From Rhynchopus euleeides (taxonomy: Eukaryota; Euglenozoa; Diplonemea; Diplonemida; Diplonemidae): DNA of 64,000 nucleotides. The position numbers and the translations under genes are program-made. The DNA lies in the NCBI GenBank assembly GCA_963210315.1, contig OY723298.1, forward strand, positions 806,001 through 870,000, in the 5' to 3' direction. The notes below the pieces were generated by a model. The model worked only from the letters and a program-made list of their open reading frames with translations. It searched no databases and was not told the DNA's origin. Shown here piece by piece: positions 1 through 10,910 of the stretch. Position 1 is the first letter of the stretch. Each line of letters opens with the position of its first letter.

Positions 1-1459
1 CTGCTGCACCATCGTCCAATCAGCCCATCCTGCTAAGCTGAGACACGCTTCGTCCCGCCGTCATCAGATGCATGGGGACACCGGGGTTAGCCTTGATCCC
101 CGCTGAACCACAGTCTTGAAACGAATCCGAAGAGAGGGGGAAAAAAACAGGAAAATTACAAAGGGGGTAGAGGGGGATGCCGCAAGAGCAATCTTCGAAC
201 AACACATGCCGTCTTTACAACGCCCCCACCCACCCCCTCGGCAAAAAACCCTTGTGTGATTTTGTTTGCCTGCTCCACCCAACCCCGCAGCGTGTTCTCG
301 CCGCATGCACGCAACCCTCTATATAGCTCAGATCACAAGGAGGCATCGATTGGGGTACTCTGGGAGTGCCTCTGGGTTTGTATTTGCATATCCCCTGCAC
401 TCCCCGTTCCCCCAAAGCGGATGAGACGTTTTTTTTGAGTGTTTTGTTGGAGGTGGTGGTCAGGACCGGAGGAAGGCCCTTTGGGTGCAGTACAGGCCTT
501 TCACTGGAGAAAAGGCTGGCGAAAGGATGGTGGTTGTGTTAACAAGATCCAACCACCAGGGGGGCTTCGCTCAGAAGTGCTGAACAGTGAGATGGCCTTC
601 CCGAAGTCAGGCCACACTTTGGCACAGTTCGTCAGAATCGATGTTGAGTTTGGGCTGGACTGGGCATCGGGCAGAAGATACACGAAACAACTGCTGCACG
701 AGAACCAGACACACTATACAGCTTGGCAAAGTAAAGGACACAGAGTGTGACGGACCACCGCAATGTAAAGTATTCAAGCGAGAGGAGGGGAAATACATAA
801 CATAGAGACGCAATCCCCTCTGTTCTTCGCTGGGCCGCTATGTCGGTGGCGCGCACACCGGGAGCTTGCAGCGCAGAAGGGGGTGGGGGGGGGGGGGGGG
901 TTGCGTTCCGTTTTGCATGCCATATTAATTTCATTTGAGGAGGGGGTAGGGAGGGTGGGGGTGGGGATGGGGGATGGCAACAACCGGGAGCTGGCGTAAA
1001 AAGGAAAAATCAGCCACCCGGCTTTACAATGCAGTTGTTAGGTTGAGTTTGATATTGACAACGTTGGTATAATTTGTGGTTTCTTTTTCTGGTTTACTTT
1101 TCTTTTGGAGGTTTCTTTGCTTTTTTTTTCGGGACAATCACAAGCAGTGAGTACTGGGCCGCTGCACAGAACTGATCTGCCCCATGGCTGCCTCGAAAAA
1201 CACACCTGACTTGACGAGAACTTACCGGAGCATTTCGTTAGGCTCCGGCAGTTGCTTTTTCATCTGAGATTCTCTCTGGCATCGCCCGGGGCACACAGGG
1301 CTCCTAAAGCTGAAGAGATCGCAGGACTCACCCCCGCCTCTCCCCACCTCACCCTATGCCACCCGCGGCGCCTGTCTATGGTTCTATCCCATCTCGTTGC
1401 CTCCTCACCCCACCCACGGGGCCACAGAGCACACCACACCCCACACGCCCCGGGCATGC
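1..1459. other. No gene recognised; homopolymer-rich spacer
   Basis: I see no convincing coding region on either strand here. The stretch holds a long G run around 880-901, G-rich sequence at 940-975 and a T-rich tract around 1080-1130. It lies downstream (3' side) of the first minus-strand gene, so it may hold that gene's 3' untranslated region. Confidence 0.5.
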
Positions 1460-1909
1460 TCAGGGCATGGCTGTGGTTGCCTTGGCCTTCTTACGGCCCG
1501 TCTTCGTGCCCTTCGCAGCAGCAGCGCGGCGTTTGAGGGTCATCTCCGACCCTGCACGGGGCGTGGGGGAGGTCTGGGGCGTGGCTGAGGTGATGCGGCG
1601 GCGAGCCTGCCCGCTGTGGGTTGGGGAGACGGACTTCGACACCTGCACCGAGTCGGGCGCAGGGATGCACGAGATCAGCATCAGGCTGCGCCGCCGCCCG
1701 GAGGAGTGCCGGTCCAAAGCCTTAAGGGCCTGCGCGTCCGCCCCTGTGTAGGAATACCTCTGCACGTTCACAGGCCGCACAGAGCTCGCACGCCCCTTCG
1801 GGCAGGGAGGGGGTGTCATGCCGCGGATCGTCACCTTGTCCTGCATCTCCTTGTACCGCGCCTCCAGGCAGAGCGTGCTGCGCTGCAGACCAACACGGCT
1901 GATACCCAT
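1460..1909 (-). CDS. Small basic protein of unknown function (149 aa)
   Basis: I do not recognise this protein. The single open frame starts at an ATG in a favourable context (CACCACCATGG on the minus strand), preceded by a long pyrimidine tract. The N-terminal third is mixed sequence with a possible short helix; the C-terminus is rich in Arg, Lys, Ser and Thr and ends in a Lys/Arg/Ala-rich tail (KRRAAAAKGTKTGRKKAKA) of the sort that can bind nucleic acid or act as a nuclear localisation signal. It sits about 0.7 kb downstream of the B-box gene, in the same direction. No intron is needed to read it. A chance open frame in GC-rich DNA remains possible, but the start context, strand and basic tail favour a gene. 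Confidence 0.5.
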   Translation of the reverse strand: MGISRVGLQRSTLCLEARYKEMQDKVTIRGMTPPPCPKGRASSVRPVNVQRYSYTGADAQALKALDRHSSGRRRSLMLISCIPAPDSVQVSKSVSPTHSGQARRRITSATPQTSPTPRAGSEMTLKRRAAAAKGTKTGRKKAKATTAMP

Positions 1910-2649
1910 GGTGGTGGTATGGGGAGAGCGGTGCAGAGCAAAGGAAGGAGGGCGGTTGGTAGAGAAAGAGAGAGTCGGCTTCAGGTCTCAGGAGGTACCG
2001 TGCGGTAGGCCGGGAATGCTGTGTGTGTGTGTAGAAGACCAGAGCCTGACAAGAGGGGGGAGTGATTTGTGTGTGTGTGGGGCAAAGTGACAACGGTGCA
2101 ATATCACAGGATCCCCTGTGCTCGTGGGATGGGCTGGGGGAGGGCTGGGGGCCTGCAAACCACCTCGAGTCAGAATGCATCGGAGAGGGGTTGGGGGACT
2201 GGGCACAGGCAACAAAGGTGCCAGGCGTGGAGAATACAGATGTCACTACAATAAGCGGGTACAAAATGGGCCTTGGGGGGGGGGGGTGGAGGGCAACGCC
2301 GGAGTGGGCTAGAGGGGATCCGGCTGATACCCAGCACCGCCAGGCCCATTGTTAGATCTAGGCCCCACAGGGCACAGGGCACTCCTGGGGGGAACAGGCA
2401 AGGGGGAAGGTTCGGAGCAGCAAAATTGGGAGGAACTGCACGCACACACACACACACACACCCACCACCACCCTCATCACACCTCTCCCTTGGCACTGCT
2501 TCAACCCGGAAGGTTTCCAGGGGCAGTCGTGTGGTGTGGAACTGGCAGAATCGAGGAAGCGAACGCCATATGATTTCCACCCACATGAGCTCACAATAGA
2601 GGGGGGGGGGGGGTGGAGTTGATATTGTTCTGCGTAGAGCTCCGCCAGA

Positions 2650-5097
2650 TCAGCCGATCGTAGGAACCTTGCTGAGGAGATGGCGGTGTTCCTTGGATAT
2701 CGAGGTCATCCCCCTGCCGTACAGAGGGGGGTTCTCCGTTGGGTGTCGGAACTCCTTATCCGGCTTGACCCGCCTCCTGCAGGTCCGCCACGTCGCCCCC
2801 GTCGCCTCCAGCTTCCCCGAGAGATAGTCCAGCTTTGTATCGAGGCTCTCAAACGCCTCAGACGTCTCACGCGTGATATCCTCCAGCGTCGACGGCGGTT
2901 CATACACAGCAGAAATCACCTCATTTTTTGACCGGGTGGGATCCCCTACAACGGGGCTGGCACTGCCTGTCCCGGGGGCGGCATCCCCACCGGGGAGCTG
3001 CTTCAGCTTCCGCGCGGCAAAGCTTTTCCGCATCATGTTCGGCGCGTTCAGCAGAGCGGTTTCCCCCTGGTGGAGATCGTCTGAAAGGGTCTCGAGGGTG
3101 CCGTGCAGCTCATCCTCTGAAGGCACCGTGATGGTCGCATGCCCCACGTGGTATTGGTTGACACACTCCAGGCACACCATTCTGCTGCAGGAGGGCTCCA
3201 TGCAGAATTTGACAAACTCGCTGGCATGCTCCTTGCAGGACCACTTCCGCCTCCTCTCCTCGATGTCCCGCTTGACAGGCCAGTGCAGCCGGTGCGTCAC
3301 GGCAGGGCTGCTGTGCCTTTCCACAGGAAGCCTCCCCCGCTCCGTCGGAAGCCTGAGGTCCATAATCTCCGCCTCACGGTTCGCCATATGGTTGTAATAC
3401 GGCGTCGCATTCGCATTCACCTCCCCTCCACCTCCACCCCCCTCACTCCCACCCCCGCTCAAACTCCGAACCTCCGCAGGCGCGCCTCCGCCGCCACCAC
3501 CCCACTGTGGCTGCGTCGCAGCCGCCGTCACCGCAAAGGCAGCAGCGCTGCCGTTATTCCCAGGGGATGGGTGAGACTGACCCCCCGAGGTTGCGGCTGC
3601 TGCAGACGTGCCCCCGGAGGGGGCAGACGGCACACCACTCCCACCCGGCCTGCGGGGTGGTGGCGCGCTGAGGGGTGCTGTGGCTGCCGCAGGGGGGCTG
3701 CCGGTGGCGGGGGCGCCTCCCCCGCCTCCTGCCTCGCGGAGCTGCCCCTGGAGCTTCGCGATGGTGTCCCGCAGCGACCCTGCCGACTGCCGCACCCTGC
3801 GGCGGTACTCCGCCTCCGGCTCGCCGTCCATCCGCCCCCCATCGCTTGGGGGATCACCCCCACCGCTGCCCCCCCTCGGCTGCTGCGACGGCAGCTGCGG
3901 CACGGCAGACGAGGCGCACGACACAGGCGGCGCCTCCGGCGCCCACCCCCCGGCGGCTGCCCCGCCGCACCCTGCAGCAGCATCGGGGCTGCCCGGAGTC
4001 ACAGGGCTCCGGATCCCGTGGGATGCAGGGGATCCGAGAAGCGGAGTCCCTCCACCACCCCCCCGCTGACGCGGGAAGGACACACTCCGGCTCCTGGCCC
4101 GGCTCTCCGGGGAGGATGGGTGGGAGTGGTGGTGGTGTGCACCACCCCTTCCACCTCCACCGCCAGCGGCAGCGACTGTTGTGGCGCGCCTGCGTCCCCC
4201 CGGGGAGGAGGAGGTGGGGTGGTGGGTGTCTGCGGTAGGGAGCCTGAGGTCGCCCCCGAAGGGAGTGGATGGGTTTGGCCCGGCGGGGGATCTGGTGGTG
4301 ACGATGCAGCGGTTGTCACCCACACCCAGGGAGGAGGGCGGAGGGACGTTCAGCTCGAACACCGGGACGCAGGGGTGGGCCATGCGCAGCATATCCAGCT
4401 CCGTGGGGCGGGGGGGGAACTGCGGCTGGGCCAGGTGCTTCTCCTGGTTGACCCGGAGCCGCTCCATCGCCTCCGCCACGCGGCGCTCCCACTCCTCCGG
4501 CACCGCGGCAGCCTCCCCCGAGCTGCCCCCCCCACCACCCTCCGGAGCACCCCCCTCTCCCTCGGCAGAGGGCGCAGCAGCACCTCCTCCCCCACCACCA
4601 GGGGGGATCTGTTCAGAGCCGAGAATCTCCTCTGCCTGCCCTGAGGTGTCTGGGCCTGCCGGAAGGCGGGCCGATGGAGGGTTGCAGGCGGCAGGAGCAG
4701 CAACAGGAGACTCTCTCATGGGGCGTTCTGCGGGGAAAGGGGTGTGGCTGGCCTCGGTGGGGGGCTGCGGCGCGGCGGGGGGGGCGGACTGCAGCGGGTT
4801 GCACCTCCCCCCGCATGTCCCGTTGCAGTAGGACTGGTGGGTGTAGCGGCGTGGAGGTTGCGATGGATGGGCGTGGTGTGCCGGGCCCTGCCTCTGCCGC
4901 CACGGCGAAGACAGTGGGAGCCGCCCTGCTGGGAGGAGCAGCGGGAAGGCGCCTTCAGGGGGCGGGGGCGGCAGGGTGTCCGGAGGCGGGATGGTAGCTG
5001 CGGGGGGGCTGCCGTGCATTATCCGGCTGGCAGCCTGGGAGAGCCCGCCGTACCCCGCAAAGCTGCCATGCCCGAACAGCCCTCCGTTGCCCAGCAT
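2650..5097 (-). CDS. B-box zinc-finger protein with long Pro/Gly/Ala-rich region
   Basis: An 815-residue intronless frame is read from the ATG at 5097. The open frame runs further upstream, but that extension is proline-rich and crosses a G/C run, and an acceptor-like AG after CACCCTCCGC lies just upstream of 5097, so I take 5097 as the start. About 600 residues are low-complexity (Pro, Gly, Ser, Ala). A B-box type zinc finger follows at about residues 621-653, with spacing C-x2-H-x7-C-x9-C-x2-C-x4-H-x2-H (CKEH...CLECVNQYHVGH). Helical, possibly coiled-coil sequence comes after it (LETLSDDLHQ, AFESLDTKLDYLSGKLE). B-boxes bind zinc and mediate protein contacts, classically in TRIM proteins, but no RING or SPRY domain is visible. 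The domain call is firm; cellular role is unknown. Confidence 0.8.
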   Translation of the reverse strand: MLGNGGLFGHGSFAGYGGLSQAASRIMHGSPPAATIPPPDTLPPPPPEGAFPLLLPAGRLPLSSPWRQRQGPAHHAHPSQPPRRYTHQSYCNGTCGGRCNPLQSAPPAAPQPPTEASHTPFPAERPMRESPVAAPAACNPPSARLPAGPDTSGQAEEILGSEQIPPGGGGGGAAAPSAEGEGGAPEGGGGGSSGEAAAVPEEWERRVAEAMERLRVNQEKHLAQPQFPPRPTELDMLRMAHPCVPVFELNVPPPSSLGVGDNRCIVTTRSPAGPNPSTPFGGDLRLPTADTHHPTSSSPGGRRRATTVAAAGGGGGRGGAHHHHSHPSSPESRARSRSVSFPRQRGGGGGTPLLGSPASHGIRSPVTPGSPDAAAGCGGAAAGGWAPEAPPVSCASSAVPQLPSQQPRGGSGGGDPPSDGGRMDGEPEAEYRRRVRQSAGSLRDTIAKLQGQLREAGGGGGAPATGSPPAAATAPLSAPPPRRPGGSGVPSAPSGGTSAAAATSGGQSHPSPGNNGSAAAFAVTAAATQPQWGGGGGGAPAEVRSLSGGGSEGGGGGGEVNANATPYYNHMANREAEIMDLRLPTERGRLPVERHSSPAVTHRLHWPVKRDIEERRRKWSCKEHASEFVKFCMEPSCSRMVCLECVNQYHVGHATITVPSEDELHGTLETLSDDLHQGETALLNAPNMMRKSFAARKLKQLPGGDAAPGTGSASPVVGDPTRSKNEVISAVYEPPSTLEDITRETSEAFESLDTKLDYLSGKLEATGATWRTCRRRVKPDKEFRHPTENPPLYGRGMTSISKEHRHLLSKVPTIG

Positions 5098-5930
5098 CGC
5101 TGGGGGGGGGGGGGGCCTGGGAGGGGAGTGGGGGCGATGTCCTGCGGAGGGTGGGTGTGTGAAATGTGTGACAACTGTGAGAAACCCCGGGTGTTGTGTC
5201 CAGCTTGGTGTGTCGCAGATGGGATGTCTTATCTGCAAAGGAGAGAGGGGTTTTGATCGTCGAGAGTGAATGGAAAAGTACGGCGCCCAACACCGCAAAG
5301 GTGGGGGGGGGGGGGGCCTAGGGGGGGTCACTGGGGGGGACAAACCCCAAAATTCCACTTTCCCTCGGAGGTCATTTTTGGGCCAAAAAAATATGAAAAA
5401 CCGGTCCAGAATATGTCGGAACCCGGAAATACCCCCACTACAACATGATCTGTGGCATTGTTACCCTCTCAGACCCCATCCTAATTTTCCATACCACAAC
5501 TTGTACCGAGCCCACCCCCGGTGGGCAAGGTCTCATCGTGATCAACATGCAATGGGCCAAGAAAAGCTCTGTTCCACCCTTCAAAGCTGCCGAGAGGTTC
5601 CTGTGGAGTCGATCGGAACAGCGGTGCAAGCCCTGCTGTGAGATAGCGGTGCTGCAGGTCGCAGATATCGCACAAGAAGGTACCTACCGGTTGTTGTACC
5701 GGAAGCACACCATGGTGAAGGTGCAGCACAGGTGGCACGGTTGCCCCTGTACGAACATATACTCCACTGCAGCGCTGGCACCCTAGTGCTGACGTGAGCC
5801 GAGGTCGGTGTGGATCGAATTCAAACAGGTGTGGTGCACGACTGGCTGGAGGGTCTCCTCTCGTCAATGACAGTACAGCTGATCAGCCGCTTTCAGTGTA
5901 CAGCCTCAACGGTGACTGCACTCGCACAGG

Positions 5931-6289
5931 TCACCGCAAGCGGAATAGTGAATATTGAGGTGGGGAAATCCCCCTGTACCCTCGGCAGAGGATGTGCGCG
6001 CATTTGCGAAGCGACCGCGTCCCCAGACAACTGCCCAGGAAGCGTTCCGGGAGATACTTGGCCCACACAAACAGGGCGAGATCCGCAGCTTCCTGGGAAG
6101 GAAACGGGGTGCTGAATTGATGGATCGCGCCGAGGAGAGCGGGCTCCACCAGGATGAATTCACCATACTTGAGCTCCAGGAGAACCTCCTGAACGATATG
6201 TCTTCGGAACTTGATACAATGCCTCTTCCCAGTGGTTGTAGTCAAAAAATGACGAAGCCACGCTACTACCCCGAGGTACAAGTTCTGGT
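5931..6289. other. Coding-looking segment, strand uncertain; possible truncated exon
   Basis: Both strands are open and protein-like here. On the minus strand a frame begins right after a strong acceptor (TTTTCCTACCAG, near 6290) and runs about 118 residues to a stop at 5931, which would make a last exon. On the plus strand 5955-6299 encodes a charged, helical-looking sequence (EEAFREILGP-like, ELMDRAEESGLHQDEF). Host genes here are on the minus strand, which favours the minus reading. The Harbinger element begins at 6354, immediately upstream of that acceptor, so any upstream exons have been separated or lost. No family recognised. Confidence 0.3.
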
Positions 6290-6353
6290 AGGAAAATAAA
6301 AAATGGGCGAAAAATGCCTTCCCGGGTGTCAAAAATCACCGAAATAGGCCTAA

Positions 6354-8383
6354 GGAGGGTGTCCTAAAGTTAGGAAATTTTTGAAAAATTTGGAAAAATT
6401 TGGGGAATTTTTTGAAAAAATGACGAAAAAAAGGGTGTGGGGAGTTGGGTCCAGTTTAGCAAAGTCCGTGTATTTGGACGCGGCCCCTCAGATAAGGAAG
6501 CCGCGTCTCAGGTGCAGGATGCGGGGTGTTGTCGAATTTCGCGGTCGAACCACAGTGAGAGGGTTTGCGGGTTGCGGGGAGAAACCAGAACAGATATGTG
6601 TCCTCCTCGACGCAGTGCGGAAGCCCTGCAGGGCACCTCTATGAGACGGCGTCGTGGCTGTATATCACAATCGAAGGGACAGAAGAACATCAGGCCGCTG
6701 GCAAGCTGGCCGTGTATCGCACAGTTTTGGACAACATATTATGACAAGAATTAGTGTGTGCTGCACGCGCCCCCCCCCCCTCCCCCCCGCACCCCAGCTG
6801 ACATCACCTCCATCCGAGTGATTATATGTGTCAGCTGGACCTCCGCCTTTTTCCAGGATTACCCGCACCCCCGGACGAAGAAGCCTTTCTCTTCTTGCAG
6901 CTGACAGCTCGACGCCGCTTAGCCGTTAGCACATCGTCACTGCTGTCCGAACTGTCCGCAGCGAGGTCGCAGGAGTCGGAGAGGGGAGCAGGAGCGACAG
7001 GAGGAGCGACAGGAGGAACGTCTGGGTCGAAGGTCTCTTCTGCCCCGTCAACGTACTGGCGGTCAGGGTCGACATCATCTTCCCATACACCCACTTCGGA
7101 CTCTGCGGTGCCCTGGCCAGGGGTGGCGTAACTGCCGTCGCCCCGGAAGACCCCCCACTCGGATGGATCCTCATCCATGAGGTCCGACCAGTGCTTGCGC
7201 TTCTGGTGGGCAGCCCAGTGCGACATTGCGGTGTTCGCATTGCGATGGGAGGCCTCCATCGCCGCAGAGTCGAACGGGGTCCCCATCTGACGCAAAAGGA
7301 TACGGTTCAAGTTGGAGAATCCAACAGTCGGCAATTCGGGCAGGGCCCACTTGAACCGGAAGTTGTGGATCTGCGCGACAGCAGCTACACACGTGTCGAT
7401 CCACCCATCCCCGAGCCTTGTCGCAGGGACATTCCACGGTTCTCGCATGACGGCCCAACCCGTCTTCAGCCTCCCGATGCAGCGTTCCACACAGGAGCGG
7501 TCCACAGCGAACCCCCGGTTGAACTCCCGATCTACGGCCGAAGGCAAATTTGTGTACAGGTAGTCGTAGCTAGGCGGGGGATTTTCATCGCCCTTCCGGC
7601 TCGTGCGGCGGCTGGGGACAACGCATGAGGCGGCCTGTGGGAATGCCCCATCAGCGATGACCACATCACATGTCCGCAGAGGGGGCCGAGAAATGCCAGA
7701 AGGGTCCGATGTAGTCGTACCCCACATCGCGCCATCAGCCATGGAGCCAGGAGCGACAGGAGAGATGTGAACAATGAGCCCAGATGGGGTGACCACGACC
7801 AAACACTTCGAAGCACACCGGTGATAATACCCGGAGAACTTCGTGGTGTCGTACGACACTTCCAGAGGGAAACAGTCCACAGCGATGGTGCCACAGGGGG
7901 TGAAGGCGAAATGGCAGGTTTTTTCCGCTGCCCACGGCTTGCGGAACCACTCCCTCCCAGCATCCCCCGTCCCAATCTCATCCATCACAGTCGCAAGGTA
8001 GGTCACACCAACCTCCTTGTCCCTGGCGATGGCATGTTTCTCCACTGACAAGGAAAGGAAAAACCGGGCAACCTGGGCCCTTTGGGACCACATAGGCCAG
8101 GAAAGGCCAAAATTTTCGATTTTTTTCGGAAATTTTTCGGTTTTTCAGAGTGTGGCAGTCCGCAGATACAGATTTTCGGGTCGGAAAAAAAATTTTTTTT
8201 TCGACCCAAAAAAATCGGATTTTTTCGGGGAGGGTCTCCGGTGGCCCCCCCTGGATTTCTTGTTTTTTCCCGATTTTTCCTGATTTTCGGATTTTGCTCG
8301 AAATTTGCCCTTGTGTCAACCAGTGGCAAAACTTTCGGAAAATCGGGAAAAATCAGGAAAATCCGGAGTACCGGACACCCTCC
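6354..8383 (-). mobile_element. PIF/Harbinger DNA transposon, complete, TSD TAA
   Basis: The element is bounded by perfect 11-bp terminal inverted repeats: GGAGGGTGTCC at 6354-6364 and GGACACCCTCC at 8373-8383. The 3-bp target duplication TAA lies at 6351-6353 and 8384-8386, as expected for the superfamily (TWA). Sub-terminal sequence is rich in short A/T runs separated by GG or CC. It carries one transposase frame on the minus strand. The Myb-like accessory protein usual for Harbinger elements was not found, so this copy may depend on another for mobilisation. Confidence 0.9.
6831..8093 (-). CDS. Harbinger-type DDE transposase (420 aa)
   Basis: The 420-residue intronless frame starts at an ATG (8093) and is the only large frame of the Harbinger element. 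The DDE_Tnp_4 signature residues are in order: D73 in GTIAVDCFPLEV, D148 in VVIADGAFP, and E203 in RSCVERCIGRLK with the typical basic residues around it. These metal-binding residues would catalyse excision and strand transfer. The N-terminal DNA-binding helix-turn-helix usual in full-length Harbinger transposases is not obvious, so the N-terminus may be shortened or lie in an unseen upstream exon. The C-terminus is acidic, then basic (KRRRAVSCKKRK), like a nuclear localisation signal. No frameshift is visible, so the copy looks recent. Confidence 0.88.
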   Translation of the reverse strand: MWSQRAQVARFFLSLSVEKHAIARDKEVGVTYLATVMDEIGTGDAGREWFRKPWAAEKTCHFAFTPCGTIAVDCFPLEVSYDTTKFSGYYHRCASKCLVVVTPSGLIVHISPVAPGSMADGAMWGTTTSDPSGISRPPLRTCDVVIADGAFPQAASCVVPSRRTSRKGDENPPPSYDYLYTNLPSAVDREFNRGFAVDRSCVERCIGRLKTGWAVMREPWNVPATRLGDGWIDTCVAAVAQIHNFRFKWALPELPTVGFSNLNRILLRQMGTPFDSAAMEASHRNANTAMSHWAAHQKRKHWSDLMDEDPSEWGVFRGDGSYATPGQGTAESEVGVWEDDVDPDRQYVDGAEETFDPDVPPVAPPVAPAPLSDSCDLAADSSDSSDDVLTAKRRRAVSCKKRKASSSGGAGNPGKRRRSS

Positions 8384-8732
8384 TAAAACCTGTTTTCCAC
8401 CACATATCGGCCAACAGCTACCCAAAAATAGGCTCTCCGGGGGTCGGAATGGGGGTGTCGGAAAAATTGCTGTTTGTCTACCACTTTTCCTTAGCAGTGA
8501 CCCCCCCTAGGCATACTTGTCCCCCCACGGTGGGGGACCGTGATTCCCCCCATATTTTGCCCCCCAAATCGCGGTGGGGGGAATCACGGTGTTTTTGGGG
8601 GAAATATTGAGAAAATGTGGGGGAAAATGGGGGGAATCGGGGGGAATCTGGGGGATTTCCAGCTATTTTTGGGTGGAGCGAATATGGGGGATTTTTGTCC
8701 ATTCCCCATATTTCTCCTCCCTCGAGGAAAAT

Positions 8733-10046
8733 GAGTGAACGGGCAGCATGCCGTTCCTCTATTTTCCCTCGTGAGAGGTGTCCCACCCCTGCCACGCAAG
8801 GGGAAAAATGAAGAAACGGGCAGCATGCCGTTCTACATTTTCCCTTGCAAGGCAGGGAGGGCGCCCCCCATGCCAGACAGCAGCCACCCCTGCAGGGGCA
8901 ACAACTGACGGGCATGGGGGAACGAGGTGGGTCTGGACCCGACACCGCCACCACACGCGCAGTGCACCTTTCGGATACACTGTCGTGAGTGGGGTGTGGG
9001 CAGTTCCCCTATCCTGTGAGCTCCTTTCGGACGAAGAGGTGCAGCGGTTATCTGCAACCTTCGTCCTGGACTTGCCTCGGGGGGAACGCCACGGTTTACC
9101 GCGGGTCCCGACGAGGGCACTCAGGCAGGATCTTCACGCCACCCCGCACCGAGGTCCCTTCTCACGCGGCGTGTCTCCCAGGTTCATGGCGGCGTCATCA
9201 GGTCAGGCTTTGTAGTCTCTACACCATCAGTAGTAAGGGAAATCCTAAAACCATACATGAAATCCACCTTTTGGGCCGCTGGTGTACGAGGCTTGTTCCT
9301 CCAATTGAATCATGTTTGCTGTGTCAGGCAATATCAATACAGCCGCTGAAAGAAGTCGAGGTGTTGTGGATCTGCTGCTCACAGGAAGGATTCAGGGTGG
9401 ATCACAAGACTGACCACCCTCTTTCCTTTGTCAAGTACCCTGTAAAACATCAGAACACCAAGTATCTTTCAACACTACATGTTCAAGAGTGGAATCAGTG
9501 GAATCGGAAGGGGTCACCTACCACACGGACACAGTTCCCGCGACTAATAAATGCCGAGAGTTCCGGTGTCCGACCACCTGGTATTACTTGGCTCCATCCA
9601 CCCAGTCATTACGAGGGGGCGTCCCTTGAAGCCAGTTCCGCAGAACTCAGACCCCCCTTAAAACCAATGTCCTGTGTAGACAACTACTTAGCCTGCCTGA
9701 TGACGACACCAATTCGCTGGGAGAGAGGCCGCGGTCCAGGACCCCAATGGGGATGACGTGGCATTGTTTGACCGGATCGGTTGTGTAAGTGTGTAGCCCC
9801 CTCCGCCCTCTGTCCCTCCCCCCAGGGTGGTGTGTGGAGGCGAGAAGCGCAAACAGCAGCAATGCAGGCATAGCAAAAAGTGGATCCCTGCAGGTAGACC
9901 CTCGGGGTACATCCCTATCATCGGGTCACCTGAAATTCCCCAATTTGAAAATCTGCAACAATCAAGGCAACACGCGATGGGATGGGGCACATGACCTTGC
10001 ACAGGGGTGGGGGGGCAGAAGGCAGGGGGTGGGGTTGCGGTTGGGG
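8733..10046. repeat. 1.3-kb interior block, second copy at 25332-26640
   Basis: This block and 25332-26640 agree almost base for base over about 1.3 kb, with divergence concentrated near the left edge. Both contain the same 255-codon open frame (8989-9756 and 25589-26356). That frame lacks any family signature I recognise, and its conservation may simply reflect recent duplication, so I do not call it a gene. Confidence 0.85.
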
Positions 10047-10069
10047 TAGGTATAGCGTTTGAATATTTG

Positions 10070-10168
10070 GGGGCCCTCGCTACCAGTCACAGCTCGTCAG
10101 TCAGTGAGGGGAAGTGGGCCGTGGCTCACTTTTTCTCACTCAGTCACACCTGGTAGCGAAGGCCCCCC
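10070..10168. mobile_element. 99-bp MITE inside element A
   Basis: The insert starts GGGGCCCTCGCTACCAG and ends in the matching inverted sequence CTGGTAGCGAAGGCCCCCC. It is flanked by TTG at 10067-10069 and 10169-10171. The paralogous block in element B lacks the insert and holds a single TTG at the equivalent place (TACTTGAG), so this is an insertion with a 3-bp duplication. A further partial end (GGGGGCCTTCGCTACC) is seen near 40697. Confidence 0.7.
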
Positions 10169-10910
10169 TTGAGTTTGTTTGAATTTCACACAACAGACGA
10201 CCCGAACCTCATTTGGCCAATTTTCTCCCCACAACCCCGATTTGGAGGCAAACCTCATTTGCTTGATTTTTGGGGTCGCATGAGGGAACTCGGGGCGGAA
10301 ACTCGAGATTTTCACACGACTATCTTCGTGGACAGTTCCAGACCACCAGGACCCGATTTTCGTCCCAGAAAATTTTGGGTCAGTATTTTGGGCGAGATTT
10401 GGCCAAGGCCAAAAACCAGCCATTTTCCGGGACCGGTTTTAACGCGTTTTAGGGCCCAGAATAGGCTCAAAACTCAAAAATTCCTTCGAAATCGGCCTCA
10501 AACGTCCAAAATAGACCCCCCCCCCCCCCGGAAAAAAATTCGAAAAGGGTCCCCCTATACACCCTGGATTTTGGACCAAAATTCCCCCATAAAACCCCCA
10601 AAAACCCCTTGTTTTTTATGGGGGGAATCTGGGGGGTTTTTGGGGGCCCCCATATTTTTCCCCACTTTTTTTTTGGGGGGTTTGGCGCAGAAAACCCCCC
10701 ATATTTTCCCCCATATTCGGGTCCCCCCACCGTGGGGGGACAAGTATGCCTAGGGGGGGGGGGGGTAGGGGGGATGGGAATTTGACCCTTCGTGAGGTGG
10801 CCCTCTGAATAGCTGAGAAAGGTGTGACTGGACTGCTGGGACGGAAATTGCAGCAGGGGTGAGGAGTCTCACGACCCACCCAGGTCCCCCCCCACCCCAC
10901 CCCACCCCCC

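Larger units (their letters stand above)
8501..10757. mobile_element. TIR element with C/G-run termini (element A)
   Basis: Inverted ends of about 38 bp bound this segment. The left end reads CCTAGGCATACTTGTCCCCC followed by CACGGTGGGG; the right end is its reverse complement, finishing near 10757 in a G run. Exact ends and any target duplication are blurred by the homopolymers. Next to both ends lie arrays built from CCCCCATATTTTCCCCC-like words (8540-8710 and 10570-10720). The interior (8733-10046 and 10200-10568) is nearly the same as the interior of element B at 25214-30455, although B has quite different ends. No transposase recognised. Confidence 0.65.

Noticed and set aside
3139-4644. 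501-codon plus-strand open frame
   Set aside because: It lies antisense to the B-box protein's GC-rich repeat region; composition is Arg/Pro/Gly-rich and matches a frame shadow.
8989-9756. 255-codon frame conserved between the two 1.3-kb blocks
   Set aside because: Identity follows from recent duplication of the whole block; no motif, start context or splice signal supports a protein.
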